Source: Bacteroidales bacterium
GTDB taxonomy: Bacteria > Bacteroidota > Bacteroidia > Bacteroidales > UBA4417
Assembly: GCA_016707705.1 (NCBI GenBank)
Contig: JADJHD010000023.1
Location: forward strand, 1 to 64,000
DNA length: 64,000 nucleotides
Reading direction: 5' to 3'
Shown: positions 63,079 to 64,000 of the stretch, piece by piece
Layout of the letters: every line of letters begins with the position of its first letter
Numbering within the stretch: position 1 is the stretch's first letter
The notes under the pieces: model-generated
Database searches by the model: none
The model's input: the letters and a program-made list of their open reading frames with translations, nothing else
Told to the model about the DNA's origin: nothing
Position numbers and translations under genes: made by a program

Positions 63079-64000
63079 TTAAACCTTCAGCTTTTCCCAA
63101 CCCGTAGATCTCTGATGCATAAAAAGAAATTTAAAAAGCATCCTGACAAAATGATGATTTATTCGCAGAAAAAGTAGGATAAAATTACGACTTTTCCTGA
63201 AAGCCATCAGAGGAATAATAAGGCCAGCAAGCAATAGAAGCGACTTGAGACCCTGATATTCAAAAAGCAAGGAAAAGAACCCCACGGTGACCATCAGCAC
63301 ACTAAAAGGAAGAATCAACTTGGCATATTTAAAAAGGAGAAATCGAAGCATATCCAACAAATTCATGCTGCCTATCAGCTTTCGTTGCTCCAGAAGGAAA
63401 AGCAGCAATCCTCGGGCAAGGCGCTCAATTCGTTCCCGTTTATAATAAGAATTGAAATTTAAATCATAGATAACGGCATCCCTTTCCTGAATAAGCCTTT
63501 TACCCTGAACCAGCGTAGAAACAACTACAAACAAGTCTTCAAACAGAATATTGGTTGGGAAAGGTCGGAAGAACTCTCTTCTTTGCGCATACAAAGCCCC
63601 GAAAACATTAAGCGAGGAGCCGTACTTACTGTCATTCAGCGCCACTGCGTTCAGAAAGCTTCTCAGAAGTGAAAACCTGCCCTTTTCATCCGGATCCAGC
63701 AGGGTAGCAACAACTGTCCCGATAGTTGGATCACTGAAATTCCTCAGCAACATCCTCACCGATCCAGCCTTCATTTGCTGTCGGCAATCGGAAAAAACCA
63801 CAATTTCATTGGAGGCCTGTTTCATCGCGTTGTTCACGGATTCAATCTTCGAAACTTGTCCGGGGTAAACCAGTCGTCTAATTTTATCCTCATTGCCAAT
63901 TTCATCCAGAATTTTCAAGGTATCGTCAGTGGCTCCTGAAACCACCAATATGATTTCAGAACCTTCAATCCATTCTCCTTCCCTGAGAAATGATCCAACC
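63079..64000 (-). CDS. GT2 glycosyltransferase, C-terminal part (runs off the right edge)
   Basis: The minus-strand frame is open to the window edge (307 codons visible), so the start lies outside; an internal TTG at 63948 is not the true start. Visible: EIILVVSGATDD, DEIGNEDKIRR, VFSDCRQQM (acidic/DxD-like position), then about four membrane helices between residues 200 and 290 of the visible part. It looks like a processive or membrane-anchored GT2 enzyme that acts with the downstream GT4 gene. Confidence 0.8.
   Translation of the reverse strand, partial: VGSFLREGEWIEGSEIILVVSGATDDTLKILDEIGNEDKIRRLVYPGQVSKIESVNNAMKQASNEIVVFSDCRQQMKAGSVRMLLRNFSDPTIGTVVATLLDPDEKGRFSLLRSFLNAVALNDSKYGSSLNVFGALYAQRREFFRPFPTNILFEDLFVVVSTLVQGKRLIQERDAVIYDLNFNSYYKRERIERLARGLLLFLLEQRKLIGSMNLLDMLRFLLFKYAKLILPFSVLMVTVGFFSLLFEYQGLKSLLLLAGLIIPLMAFRKSRNFILLFLRINHHFVRMLFKFLFMHQRSTGWEKLKV

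Overview
The window comes from a member of the Bacteroidota, most likely class Bacteroidia. The support is: two secreted proteins with type IX secretion (Por) C-terminal sorting domains (12182-13405, 46694-50749); the gliding-motility lipoprotein GldH in a holB-ricT-gldH-PBP1A run; a fused MurF-alanine racemase; a three-subunit fumarate reductase/succinate dehydrogenase with one cytochrome b; and repeated use of the phylum's -7 promoter element TAnnTTTG ahead of start codons. No rRNA, tRNA or CRISPR array was seen.

Layout. 1-4500: end of a secreted protein, an M17 leucyl aminopeptidase, and small DUF1801, DoxX and TfoX-like genes separated by short tandem repeats. 4222-8685 (minus): a two-component system whose sensor kinase carries a large FG-GAP plus ASPIC/UnbV (CRTAC1-like) ectodomain, its NarL-type regulator, and a small acidic protein before a terminator. 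8.9-16.5 kb: mixed single genes (PRA isomerase-like, pentapeptide repeat, lipoprotein, YqhA, T9SS cargo, PD40 propeller, DUF5995, phosphoesterase). 16.9-30.6 kb: core metabolism (pdxA, murF-alr, sucA/sucB, PLD, yicC-gmk-nadD) and a GT-C-like membrane protein. 30.7-38.9 kb: a visibly AT-rich accessory region. It holds an AraC-led operon of small enzymes, a TMEM175-like channel behind a 16-G tract, a YefM-YoeB toxin-antitoxin pair with a recognisable operator, an immunity-like gene, ORF fragments, an orphan nucleotidyltransferase and a lone sialidase. Two near-identical direct repeats (34392, 37741) bracket most of it. 39-46.6 kb: alpha/beta hydrolase, two tandem M24 aminopeptidases and the frd/sdh operon. 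46.7-50.7 kb: a 1351-residue secreted papain-like protease. 50.9-64 kb: holB, ricT, gldH and PBP1A running into a surface-glycan gene cluster (GT-C, GT2, methyltransferase, FrhB-like oxidoreductase, LPG-synthase-TM/flippase-like, GT4, GT2).

Two housekeeping genes, murF-alr and sucB, are each broken by one single-base frameshift in a short homopolymer. Sequence or assembly error is the likeliest cause, but it needs checking. Several intergenic spaces are filled by a composite dispersed repeat with the same module order in three places, and by 14-16 nt GC-rich palindromes that look inserted into it.

Most unusual items: the CRTAC1-like histidine kinase, the mobile-looking palindromes, the 34-38 kb island, the AraC operon with a duplicated dimeric-barrel protein (one cytoplasmic, one exported), and the cysteine-rich tail on SucA.
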